Shown here: piece by piece, positions 27,012 through 34,143 of the stretch | Layout: every line of letters starts with the position of its first letter | Position numbering within the stretch: position 1 is the first letter of the stretch | Notes under the pieces: generated by a model | Seen by the model: the letters and a program-made list of their open reading frames with translations, nothing else | Databases searched by the model: none | What the model was told of the DNA's origin: nothing | Position numbers and translations under genes: made by a program | Assembly (NCBI GenBank): GCA_903845115.1 | Contig: CAIMWE010000084.1 | Coordinates: 1-50,899, forward strand | Origin: an uncultured Acidobacteriota bacterium | Lineage (GTDB): Bacteria; Acidobacteriota; Thermoanaerobaculia; UBA5066 | Direction of reading: 5' to 3' | Length of the DNA: 50,899 bases

Positions 27012-28563
27012 ACGTCATTCTAACGGGACGCTTCGGCTCCGATTCCGGGACCGCTCCCTCGCCGCCTGCGTCCTCGGCCTCGTCGCGCTCGCGGGCTGTC
27101 AGCCCCGTTCCCGGGACGCCAGCGACGCCCTGATCGTCGCCCTGGAGACCGGCCCGATCAACTTCGACCCACGCGTCCTGACCGACCAGGCGTCGTGGCG
27201 CGTCCAGGACGTCGTCTTCAACGGGCTGCTGAAGAAGGGGGAGCGCGGCGAGTTCCTGCCGGACCTGGCCGAGGAGATGACCTCGGAGGGAGCGCGTGTC
27301 TGGCGCTTCCGGCTGCGGAAGGGCGTCACGTTCCACGACGGGCGCCCCCTCACGGCCGGCGACGTCGCCTTCACCTTCCGGAGCCTGATGGACCCGGCGT
27401 TCGTCAGCAGCAAGAAGGAGCCTCTCCGCGCCGTCGAGTCGATCGAGACCCCCGGCCCCTTCGAGATCGTCTTCCGCCTTCGCGAGCCGAACGCCTCCTT
27501 CCCCGTCCAGCTCATCCTCGGGATCCTCCCCGACGGGACCACCGCCGACGCGGCCCGCGCCCGGCCGGTCGGCACGGGGCCCTACCGCTTCGTCGAATCC
27601 CGGTCCGACGACCGGGTCGTCTTCTCGCGCTGGGAGGGCTTCTTCGGGGAGAAGGCGCGGTTCCCGGCGCTCGTCTACCGGATCGTCCCCGACGCCACCA
27701 CCCGGGCGCTCGAGCTCCTCCGCGGGAGCCTCCACCTCTCGATCAACAACCTCCCGCCCGACCTCCTTCCCCGTCTCTCGGCGAGCCCCGGCCTGGCCGT
27801 CACGGTCCGTCCGGGAGCCAACTACGCCTACCTCGCGTTCAACCTCCGCGACGCCGTCCTCGGGAAGCGGGAGGTCCGCCGAGCCCTGGCCCTCGCGCTC
27901 GACCGCGACGCCCTGGTCCACGGACTGTGGCGCGACACCGTCGAGACCACCGAGACCCTGCTGCCGCCCGGCCACTGGGCGAGGCTGGAGGACCTCCCGC
28001 CGCTCCGGCGGGACCTGCCCGAGGCCCGCCGCCTGCTCGACGCGGCCGGGTATCCCGACCCTGGGAACGGGCAGCCCCGCCTCACGCTCACATGGAAGAC
28101 CTCCACGGACGAGACGTCGGTGCTGCAGGCGACCGCCGTGGCCGATCAGTGGCGGGAAGCCGGAGTGGAGACCCAGATCCAGTCGAACGACTTCTCGGTC
28201 TTCTACCAGGACATCATCAAGGGGAGCTTCCGGCTCTACTCCCTACGATGGCAGGGGATCGTCGATCCCGACCACTATCGCGACGTCTTCCATTCGGCCT
28301 CGGTCCCCCCGAAGGGATGGAACCGCGGGTACTTCTCGGACCCGCTGGTGGACACCTGGATCGAACAGGCCCGCGCGACGACCGACCGCCCGGCGCGGAA
28401 GGAGCTCTACGCGAGGATCCAGCGCCGCATCGCCGAGGAGCTCCCCTACGTGTCGCTCTACTTCGCGAAAACGGTGGCGGTCCACGACGCCTCGCTGACC
28501 GGCGTCGACACGGTCGCCCCGACCGGCGACTTCACCTTCCTCCCCCGCGTCGGTCGAAGGTAA
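27001..28563 (+). CDS. Family 5 extracellular solute-binding lipoprotein (oligopeptide/nickel type)
   Basis: 520 residues. Lipoprotein signal with LVALAGC (Cys33). SBP family 5 fold: LIVALETGPINFDPR, the VTFHDGRPLTAGDVAFTF motif and RRALALALDRDALVHGL. It should bind peptides or other small ligands in the periplasm and hand them to an ABC permease, but no permease or ATPase gene is near, so it may serve a transporter encoded elsewhere. TTG at 27001 is the only start giving a full signal; it overlaps the divergent phosphatase-superfamily gene by 11 bases, so the two promoters lie inside each other's coding starts. Confidence 0.85.
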   Translation: MIGTRHSNGTLRLRFRDRSLAACVLGLVALAGCQPRSRDASDALIVALETGPINFDPRVLTDQASWRVQDVVFNGLLKKGERGEFLPDLAEEMTSEGARVWRFRLRKGVTFHDGRPLTAGDVAFTFRSLMDPAFVSSKKEPLRAVESIETPGPFEIVFRLREPNASFPVQLILGILPDGTTADAARARPVGTGPYRFVESRSDDRVVFSRWEGFFGEKARFPALVYRIVPDATTRALELLRGSLHLSINNLPPDLLPRLSASPGLAVTVRPGANYAYLAFNLRDAVLGKREVRRALALALDRDALVHGLWRDTVETTETLLPPGHWARLEDLPPLRRDLPEARRLLDAAGYPDPGNGQPRLTLTWKTSTDETSVLQATAVADQWREAGVETQIQSNDFSVFYQDIIKGSFRLYSLRWQGIVDPDHYRDVFHSASVPPKGWNRGYFSDPLVDTWIEQARATTDRPARKELYARIQRRIAEELPYVSLYFAKTVAVHDASLTGVDTVAPTGDFTFLPRVGRR

Positions 28564-28596
28564 GGTTCGCTGCGGCGCGAAGCGCCTCAGCGAACC
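28564..28596. terminator. Bidirectional stem-loop between convergent genes
   Basis: Arms ggttcgctg (28564-28572) and cagcgaacc (28588-28596), extended inward by ggcgc/gcgcc after one mismatch, close a gaa loop. The stem covers the 23-base gap and the last codon of the histidine phosphatase gene. Strong stem, no T-run; most likely ends both convergent transcripts. Confidence 0.6.
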
Positions 28597-29237
28597 GAGT
28601 CGCTGCGTCCGCCGCCCTCCGTCAGCTCCGCCTCGAGGTGGTCCACGGAGTCGAGGAGGACCGGGGTGGCGCCCCCGTTCCCGTCCCACTCGAAGAGCGA
28701 GTAGGAGCCGTTCCGCTGCCGGATCTCGTCCATCCGCGAGAGGTGGCGCCCCAGGAGGACGGCCATCAGGATCCGGTTGAAGCGGCCGTGCGCCACGATC
28801 AGCGGCGAGCGGGCCCCCGATTCCCTCAGCCGGGAGAGGGCCCGGGCCGCCCGCTCGGCCGCGAGGACCGGCGACTCGCCTCGCGGCGTCGGGACGGCGA
28901 CGTCGCCGGCGCGCCAGCGGGCGCGGATCTCCCCCACCTGGCGCTCGAGGTCGTCGTCGAGGGAGCGCCCCGTCCAATCGCCCCAGTCGAACTCGACGAG
29001 GTCGGTGTCGATCCGGAGCGGGACGCCGTGGGGAGCCATGACCGTCGTGGCGGTCTCGCGCGCCCGGAGCATCGGGCTGGAGACGACCACGTCGATCGGC
29101 TCGCCGGCCAGCCGGATCGCCAGCGCCACGGCCTGGCGCCGGCCCCGCGACGAGAGGACCGTGTCCAGCCTGCAACCCTGGAGGGTCGACGCGAGGTTTC
29201 CCTCGCTCTCGCCGTGACGGACGATTCCGACGCGCAT
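28587..29237 (-). CDS. Histidine phosphatase family protein
   Basis: 216 residues, phosphoglycerate-mutase-like fold. The phosphohistidine motif is VRHGESEGN at the very N-terminus. SSPMLRARETA and a Glu/Asp-rich loop (LVEFDWGDWTGRS) follow, and the second active His is in LIVAHGRFNRIL. These enzymes remove phosphate from sugars, nucleotides or proteins; the substrate is not predictable. ATG at 29237. Divergent from the methyltransferase gene with 39 bases between, so both promoters are compressed into this gap. Confidence 0.87.
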   Translation of the reverse strand: MRVGIVRHGESEGNLASTLQGCRLDTVLSSRGRRQAVALAIRLAGEPIDVVVSSPMLRARETATTVMAPHGVPLRIDTDLVEFDWGDWTGRSLDDDLERQVGEIRARWRAGDVAVPTPRGESPVLAAERAARALSRLRESGARSPLIVAHGRFNRILMAVLLGRHLSRMDEIRQRNGSYSLFEWDGNGGATPVLLDSVDHLEAELTEGGGRSDSVR

Positions 29238-29276
29238 GGCGGGGATTCTAGATTGAGCCGCCGCTATGATGAAGCG

Positions 29277-30428
29277 ATGGTCGACACCGCAGCGATGCAG
29301 GGCGCGATCGGCGATCCCGCCCTGGCCGTGTTCTTCACTCCCCGATTCGTCGAGGCGGCCGAACGATTCGACCACCTCGTCGACTCCGCCGCCTGGAAGA
29401 TCCTCGAGCGGCTCGGCGCCCGGCCCGGCCCCGAGGCCGTCGCCCCCGACGAGGCCCCGGCCGCACTCTCGCTCGCGCCGCAGGCCCTCGGCGTCTTCCG
29501 TTTCCTCTACCGGAAGCTGGCCGATTCGGGCCGCCTGGCCGCGGCCGCCGGGCGCTACGCCGCGAGCGGACCCCCGCCCGGCGACTTCGACCTCCTCGCC
29601 CGCGACTTCTCGGCACGGGAGCCGGACGCCGCGACGGGCGCGGAGCTCCTCGCCCTCCTCGTCGAGGAGGCGCCCGCCTTCTTCCGCGGCGAGAAGACCG
29701 GGGAGGAGATCCTCTTCTCCCCGATCCGCCTCCCGCTCTGGTTCCGCTACTTCTCCAACCAGAACCTCCTCTATTCGATCAACAACGGGATCGGCGCCGA
29801 GGTCCTCGCGAGGGCCCTGCCCGTGGCGGGGGCCGAGGTGCTGGAAGTCGGGGGCGGCGCCGGCAGCGCCGCGGAGCTGGCCATCCGGAGAGCCGGCCCG
29901 CAGCTGGCCCGGTACCGGTTCACGGAGGTCGTCCCGACCTTCCTCCGGCGCGGGGAGCGGGCTGCCCGCGCCGCCGCCGCCGGGGCGGGCGCCGGGGCTG
30001 CGGTGGAAGCGTTCAAGCTCGACATGACGAAGCCGTGGGAACCGCAGGGGGTCGCTCCGGCGAGCCTCGACGCCGTCTACTCCGTGAACTGCTTCCACGT
30101 CGCCCCCGACCTGGACGCGCTCCTGTCGGAAGCCCGGACGGCGCTGAAGCCGGGCGGCGCCGTGGTCGTCTCCGAGTGCCTCAAGCCGGGCGACCCCTTC
30201 CGGCCGATCTATGTCGACTTCGTCTTCGAGTTCCTGACGTCCTTCACGAACGTCACGACCCACCCGGTGAGGCGCCCGGCGCACGGCTTCCTCACCCCCT
30301 CGGCCTGGCGCGCCTCCTTCGAGGCGGCCGGGCTGACCGGCGTCGAGGTCCACCCGGACGTGGAGCGGATCGGCAAGGAGTACCGAAACTTCTTCGCCGG
30401 GGCGGTCGTGGCGAGGAAACCGGCCTAG
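29277..30428 (+). CDS. Class I SAM-dependent methyltransferase
   Basis: 383 residues. The N-terminal 170 residues are helical. The Rossmann methyltransferase core starts with the SAM motif VLEVGGGAGSAAEL (about 192-205), followed by ASLDAVYSVNCFHVAPD and LKPGGAVVVSECLKPGD. The size and N-domain recall polyketide- or O-methyltransferases, but no biosynthetic genes are adjacent and the substrate is unknown. The ATG at 29277 is preceded by tatgat, which may be part of a promoter. Immediately after its stop comes copy A of the 125-bp repeat. Confidence 0.8.
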   Translation: MVDTAAMQGAIGDPALAVFFTPRFVEAAERFDHLVDSAAWKILERLGARPGPEAVAPDEAPAALSLAPQALGVFRFLYRKLADSGRLAAAAGRYAASGPPPGDFDLLARDFSAREPDAATGAELLALLVEEAPAFFRGEKTGEEILFSPIRLPLWFRYFSNQNLLYSINNGIGAEVLARALPVAGAEVLEVGGGAGSAAELAIRRAGPQLARYRFTEVVPTFLRRGERAARAAAAGAGAGAAVEAFKLDMTKPWEPQGVAPASLDAVYSVNCFHVAPDLDALLSEARTALKPGGAVVVSECLKPGDPFRPIYVDFVFEFLTSFTNVTTHPVRRPAHGFLTPSAWRASFEAAGLTGVEVHPDVERIGKEYRNFFAGAVVARKPA

Positions 30429-30445
30429 CGGGCGCGGCCGAGGAC

Positions 30446-30570
30446 GCCCACCGCTCCTCCCGGACCAGCCGGACCGCGTCCCGGTACGGCTCTCCAGCCA
30501 GCTACGCCTCCTTCGGCGCTCCCTCGGTCAGGACGCGCGGGTCGCCGTCGGTGACGACGGCGTCGTCCTC
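30446..30570. repeat. 125-bp direct repeat, copy A
   Basis: About 121 of 125 bases match 31526-31650, offset by exactly 1080. On the minus strand it encodes the last residues and stop of the M24 aminopeptidase (VVTDGDPRVLTEGAPKEA) and the first residues of a pyridoxamine-oxidase-like protein (LAGEPYRDAVRLVREERW). Copy A is thus a displaced gene-junction fragment, left of the PIN module. Confidence 0.9.
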
Positions 30571-30703
30571 CACCCTTCCTATCGATTCCGGCTTCCAGAC
30601 CTCTCGCGCAGGCTCGCCGCAGGCAAGGTCGTTCGGCCCACACGACAGCCTTGGCCAGGGTCTGCCGGTAACCCGCCATCCTTACGGGGCGTAGACTCGA
30701 ATC

Positions 30704-31183
30704 GTGAGGAGAGTTTACGTAGAAACCTCGGTCGTCAGCTACCTGACGGCACGCCCAAGTCGCGACCTCGTCGCTGCGGCCCGGCAGAGAATAACGGTTG
30801 AATGGTGGAATCGGCGCGCGGGCAGCTTCGAGCTATACGTCTCGGCAGCCGTGATCCGGGAAGCTTCCTTCGGAGATTCGGCGGCATCAGCGGCCCGCCT
30901 CGCCCTGGCGTCGAGTCTGCCTGTTCTCGCTGCGTCGGCTAGAGCGGAACAGCTTGCCGAGGCCCTCGTCGCGGAAGGGGCCCTTCCCTCGAAGGCTCTC
31001 GAAGACGCGGCACACATCGCGATCGCCGCCGTACACGGGATGGACTTCTTGCTGACGTGGAACTTCCGTCACATCGCGAATGCGGAGCGACGGGAGGACG
31101 TGGCCCGAGTCTGCCGAACCGCTGGCTACGATCCTCCGGTGATCTGCACCCCGGAGGAACTGGACGAGGACGAGGATGTTTGA
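30704..31183 (+). CDS. PIN-domain protein, VapC-like toxin candidate
   Basis: 159 residues. PIN fold nuclease signature: VYVETSVVSYLTARPSRD (acidic residue as Glu rather than Asp), a mid-protein VIREASFGD, and EDAAHIAIAAVHGMDFLLTWNFRHIAN with the later acidic residues. Related proteins cut RNA and are often toxins of type II systems. The next gene overlaps by 8 bases and is probably the partner. Base composition is lower in GC than in neighbouring genes and the module sits between 125-bp direct repeats, both pointing to recent acquisition. Start GTG at 30704. Confidence 0.8.
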   Translation: MRRVYVETSVVSYLTARPSRDLVAAARQRITVEWWNRRAGSFELYVSAAVIREASFGDSAASAARLALASSLPVLAASARAEQLAEALVAEGALPSKALEDAAHIAIAAVHGMDFLLTWNFRHIANAERREDVARVCRTAGYDPPVICTPEELDEDEDV

Positions 31184-31385
31184 CGATCCGATCATCGAAG
31201 AGCTTCATCGCGCCAAAGACGACCTCGGAAGGCGATTTGCAGGCGATCCCCATGCGCTGTTCGAGTTCCTTCGGGAGACCCAGAGGGCTGATGGGCAAGC
31301 CGTGGTCGCGCTCGAGCCGTCGGCCAGAACCGTCGATTCCGGAAAGCCGTCGGCCCCGGACGAGACGTCAACGTCGGACCGCTGA
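31176..31385 (+). CDS. Small partner protein of the PIN toxin (antitoxin candidate)
   Basis: 69 residues (MFDDPIIEELHRAKDDLG start). The N-terminal half is helical and charged (residues 3-37), as in the small proteins encoded beside this class of PIN gene; the C-terminal 25 residues are polar and probably disordered. It overlaps the PIN gene by 8 bases, so translation is coupled. The toxin-first order is the reverse of most VapBC pairs. Antitoxin function is inferred from position only; no DNA-binding motif is clear. Confidence 0.6.
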   Translation: MFDDPIIEELHRAKDDLGRRFAGDPHALFEFLRETQRADGQAVVALEPSARTVDSGKPSAPDETSTSDR

Positions 31386-31394
31386 AGCGACAGT

Positions 31395-31579
31395 GTCCCG
31401 GGTGCAGGGCGCGCGTGTGCGCCGCCAGGCCGCTCAGGAGCATCACCAGGCCTCCGAGCCGCGGCTCCGGGACATAGGCGACCATCGTCGCGAGCGGCAG
31501 ACCGTCGTGGAGAGTGGCGATCGCGGCCCACCGCTCCTCCCGGACCAGCCGGGCCGCGTCCCGGTACGGCTCTCCCGCC
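31395..31579 (-). pseudogene. Truncated pyridoxamine 5'-phosphate oxidase-like (HugZ-type) gene
   Basis: Immediately after the M24 stop, the minus strand encodes about 60 residues typical of the N-terminus of flavin-binding PNPOx-like proteins: EPYRDAARLVREERWAAIATL, then GLPLATMVAYVPEP and GLVMLLSGLAAHTRAL (quoted in pieces). Similarity stops near 31400, where the end of the antitoxin-like gene begins. The remaining three quarters of the gene are absent. It was evidently cut by arrival of the PIN module. Confidence 0.65.
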
Positions 31580-31650
31580 AGCTACGCCTCCTTCGGCGCT
31601 CCCTCGGTCAGGACGCGCGGGTCGCCGTCGGTGACGACCACGTCGTCCTC
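31526..31650. repeat. 125-bp direct repeat, copy B
   Basis: The in-place copy: it contains the true 3' end of the M24 gene (stop at 31582) and the start of the truncated PNPOx-like gene. See copy A at 30446-30570. Four mismatches separate the copies. Confidence 0.9.
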
Positions 31651-32874
31651 GACGCGGATCCCGATTCCGAGGTACTCGGCCGGGACGTTCTTCTCGTCGG
31701 GCCTCACGTAGAGCCCCGGCTCCACCGTCAGCACCATCCCCGGCTCGAGGGCCCGCGACGAGCCGTCCCGCGACGCGTACCGCCCCCGGTCGTGGACGTC
31801 GAGCCCCAGCCAGTGCGACGTCCGGTGGAGCGTGAACTTCTCGTACTTCTTGCTGGCGAGGAGCGTCTTCGCCCTCCCCTTCAGGAGCCCGGCGTCGACC
31901 AGTCCGTCCACGAGGACCTCCTTCGCCGCGCGGTCCACCCCCTCGAACGCGAGGCCCGCGCGGACCTTCGCGGTGCCCGCCTTCAGCGCGGCCAGGACGA
32001 TGCCGTTGAGCCGTTTCTGGGGTTTCGTGAACTGGCCGGAGGCGGGGAAGGTGCGGGTGATGTCGGAGGCGTACCCGAGGTACTCGCACCCGGCGTCGAC
32101 CAGGACCAGGTCGTTCGCCTCGATCCGGCGCGAGTTCTCGACGTAGTGGAGGATGGTCGCGTTCTCCCCTGACGCGACGATGGAGTGGTACGAGGCCCCC
32201 GTCGCCCCTTCCGCGAGGAACCGGCGCATCAGGACCGCCTCCACCTCGAACTCGAACCGGCCGGGCCGCGCGGCGGCCTGCGCCTCGCGGTGGGCCTTCG
32301 CCGCGATCGCGCACGACCGGGCCAGGATCTCGACCTCGGCCGGCTCCTTCCTGAGCCGCATCTCGTGGAGGACCGACGTGACGTCGACGATGCGGCCGGG
32401 GCCGCGATGGGCGTGCCGCGCCTCGCGCCGGAACTGCGAGAGGAGGCCGATGACCGTCCGGTCCGCCTCCGGGTGCAGGCCGAAGCCGTGGAAGAGGGTT
32501 CCGGCCGGCCGGACCATCTCGCCGAGCCTCTTCTCCAGCTCGGCGAGCGGGTAGGCGCGGCTCGCGCCGAAGAAGGCGACCGCCCCCTTCGGCCCGGCGC
32601 GCCGCCCTTCCCACGTCTCGCGCTCCCGGTCCTTCGGCCTCACGAACAGAACGAACTGCTTCTTCTTCCCGTCGAAGAGCGCCACGCTGTCCGGCTCGCC
32701 GAAACCGGTCAGGTAGGTGAAGTCGGGCTCGGGCCGGTACCGGTAGGTCGTGTCGTGGCCGAAGAGCCGCTCGGGCGGCGCGAAGACCAGGGCGACCGCG
32801 TCGTCGCCGATCTCGGCGAAGAAGCGCTCGCGGCGGCGGGAGAAGAGGTCGGCGGGGGGGGCGCTTTCCTTCAT
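31582..32874 (-). CDS. pepP: M24 metallopeptidase, Xaa-Pro aminopeptidase type
   Basis: 430 residues. N-terminal creatinase/AMP-N domain (1-150, with FTYLTGFGEPDSVALF) and a C-terminal pita-bread domain. The five metal ligands are visible: Asp in LVDAGCEY, Asp in SDITRTF, His in HWLGLDVHD, Glu in TVEPGLY and Glu in GIRVEDDVVV. It removes the N-terminal residue preceding proline, using two Mn or related ions, in the cytoplasm. ATG at 32874, transcribed away from rluA. Its last 17 codons are duplicated as copy A of the 125-bp repeat. Confidence 0.9.
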   Translation of the reverse strand: MKESAPPADLFSRRRERFFAEIGDDAVALVFAPPERLFGHDTTYRYRPEPDFTYLTGFGEPDSVALFDGKKKQFVLFVRPKDRERETWEGRRAGPKGAVAFFGASRAYPLAELEKRLGEMVRPAGTLFHGFGLHPEADRTVIGLLSQFRREARHAHRGPGRIVDVTSVLHEMRLRKEPAEVEILARSCAIAAKAHREAQAAARPGRFEFEVEAVLMRRFLAEGATGASYHSIVASGENATILHYVENSRRIEANDLVLVDAGCEYLGYASDITRTFPASGQFTKPQKRLNGIVLAALKAGTAKVRAGLAFEGVDRAAKEVLVDGLVDAGLLKGRAKTLLASKKYEKFTLHRTSHWLGLDVHDRGRYASRDGSSRALEPGMVLTVEPGLYVRPDEKNVPAEYLGIGIRVEDDVVVTDGDPRVLTEGAPKEA

Positions 32875-32908
32875 GCGGACCGAAGTCTACGGCGTGCGAC
32901 GATAGAGC

Positions 32909-34102
32909 GTGACCGATCCCTCCCCGCCCGACGCCGCCCCCCGCCCTCTCCGCATCGTCCGCGCCCTGGCGCCGCTCTACCCGGGCCACTCGGCGACTCG
33001 CCTCAAGCGGGCCGTCCTGGAGGGCCAGGTGACCGTCAACGGCCAGAAGGTCGACGACCCCGGCGCGATCGTCGCCCCCACCGACCTGGTCTCCTGGGAC
33101 GCGAACCGCCGGATCGTGAGGAAGGTCGACACGTCGGTCCAGATCCTCCACGAGGACGACGACGCCGTGGCCGTCGTCAAGCCGGCCGGCCTCCTGACCC
33201 ACCCCACCGAGGCGAAGGAGAAGGACACGCTCCTCTCGCGCGTCTCCGGCTGGGCCGCGTCGAGGACGAAGGGGCGAGCCTACATCTCGGTGGTCCACCG
33301 TCTCGACAAGGAGACCTCCGGCGTCCTGGTCTTCGCGCGGAGCCGGTCGGGCCTGGTCCAGCTCCAGGCCCAGCTGCGGGCCCACACGATGGACCGGCGC
33401 TACCAGGCGGTGGTCGAGGGGAACATGGCCGGCGAGAAGGGGGTCTTCCGGGAGGACCTGGTGGAGGACCGCGGCGACAGGCGGCGCGGCGTGGCGAAGC
33501 CGGGAGAGACCGGGATCCGCGCCGTCACGGAGTGGACCGTCCTGGAGCGCTTTGGCCTCGCCACCCTGGTCGATGCCCGCCTGAAGACCGGACGCACCCA
33601 CCAGATCCGGGTCCACTTCGCCAACGCCGGCCACCCGCTCGTCGGCGACCCGGTCTACCGCGACTCGAAGCTCCCCCCCTTCCCGATCCCCTTCTCGCGC
33701 CAGGCCCTCCACGCGGGGCACCTCGGGTGGCAGAAGGCGGACGGGGCGCGGGTCTCCGTCGAGGCCCCGCCCCCCGCGGACTTCCAGCAGCTCCTCGCGG
33801 CGCTCCGCGCGTTCAAGGGGAAACGGATCGTCGCGGCGCCGCCTCCGCGGCCGGCGGCCGCCCCGAAGCCCCCCTCTCGGCCCGCGCCCCGGGAAGCGCC
33901 CAGGGGCGGGCCGCCGACGAGGCCGCAGGACGGGCCCCGTGGCACGGCCAGGCCTTCGTCTCCCCGCGGGGCCGCGCCCGGCCCGAAGAGCGAGCCGGGA
34001 GGCCCCCCGAAGCCCGGAATGCTCGGCAGCCCCGGCCAGCCGTTCCGGAGGCCCGGCTCCCGCCCAGGGTTCCGCCCGCCCACGCGCCGCCCGAAACCCT
34101 AG
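32909..34102 (+). CDS. RluA-family pseudouridine synthase
   Basis: 397 residues. S4 RNA-binding domain (about 15-75, ATRLKRAVLEGQVTVNGQ) and a RluA/RluC/RluD catalytic domain (about 85-300) with the active Asp in HRLDKETSGVLVFA, plus GRTHQIRVHFANAGHPLVGDP (in two parts). It isomerises uridine in rRNA or tRNA. The last 100 residues are a Pro/Arg/Gly/Lys-rich, probably disordered, basic tail that most RluA proteins lack and that may add RNA binding. GTG start at 32909. Upstream of htpG, 41 bases apart. Confidence 0.9.
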   Translation: MTDPSPPDAAPRPLRIVRALAPLYPGHSATRLKRAVLEGQVTVNGQKVDDPGAIVAPTDLVSWDANRRIVRKVDTSVQILHEDDDAVAVVKPAGLLTHPTEAKEKDTLLSRVSGWAASRTKGRAYISVVHRLDKETSGVLVFARSRSGLVQLQAQLRAHTMDRRYQAVVEGNMAGEKGVFREDLVEDRGDRRRGVAKPGETGIRAVTEWTVLERFGLATLVDARLKTGRTHQIRVHFANAGHPLVGDPVYRDSKLPPFPIPFSRQALHAGHLGWQKADGARVSVEAPPPADFQQLLAALRAFKGKRIVAAPPPRPAAAPKPPSRPAPREAPRGGPPTRPQDGPRGTARPSSPRGAAPGPKSEPGGPPKPGMLGSPGQPFRRPGSRPGFRPPTRRPKP

Positions 34103-34143
34103 AATCCGCCCCTGAAGAGAACTCTCCGGAGGATGAAACGGCA

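Noticed and set aside
30704-31385. PIN pair as part of a defence island
   Set aside because: No other defence, restriction or phage-related gene is nearby; only a single toxin-like pair can be supported.
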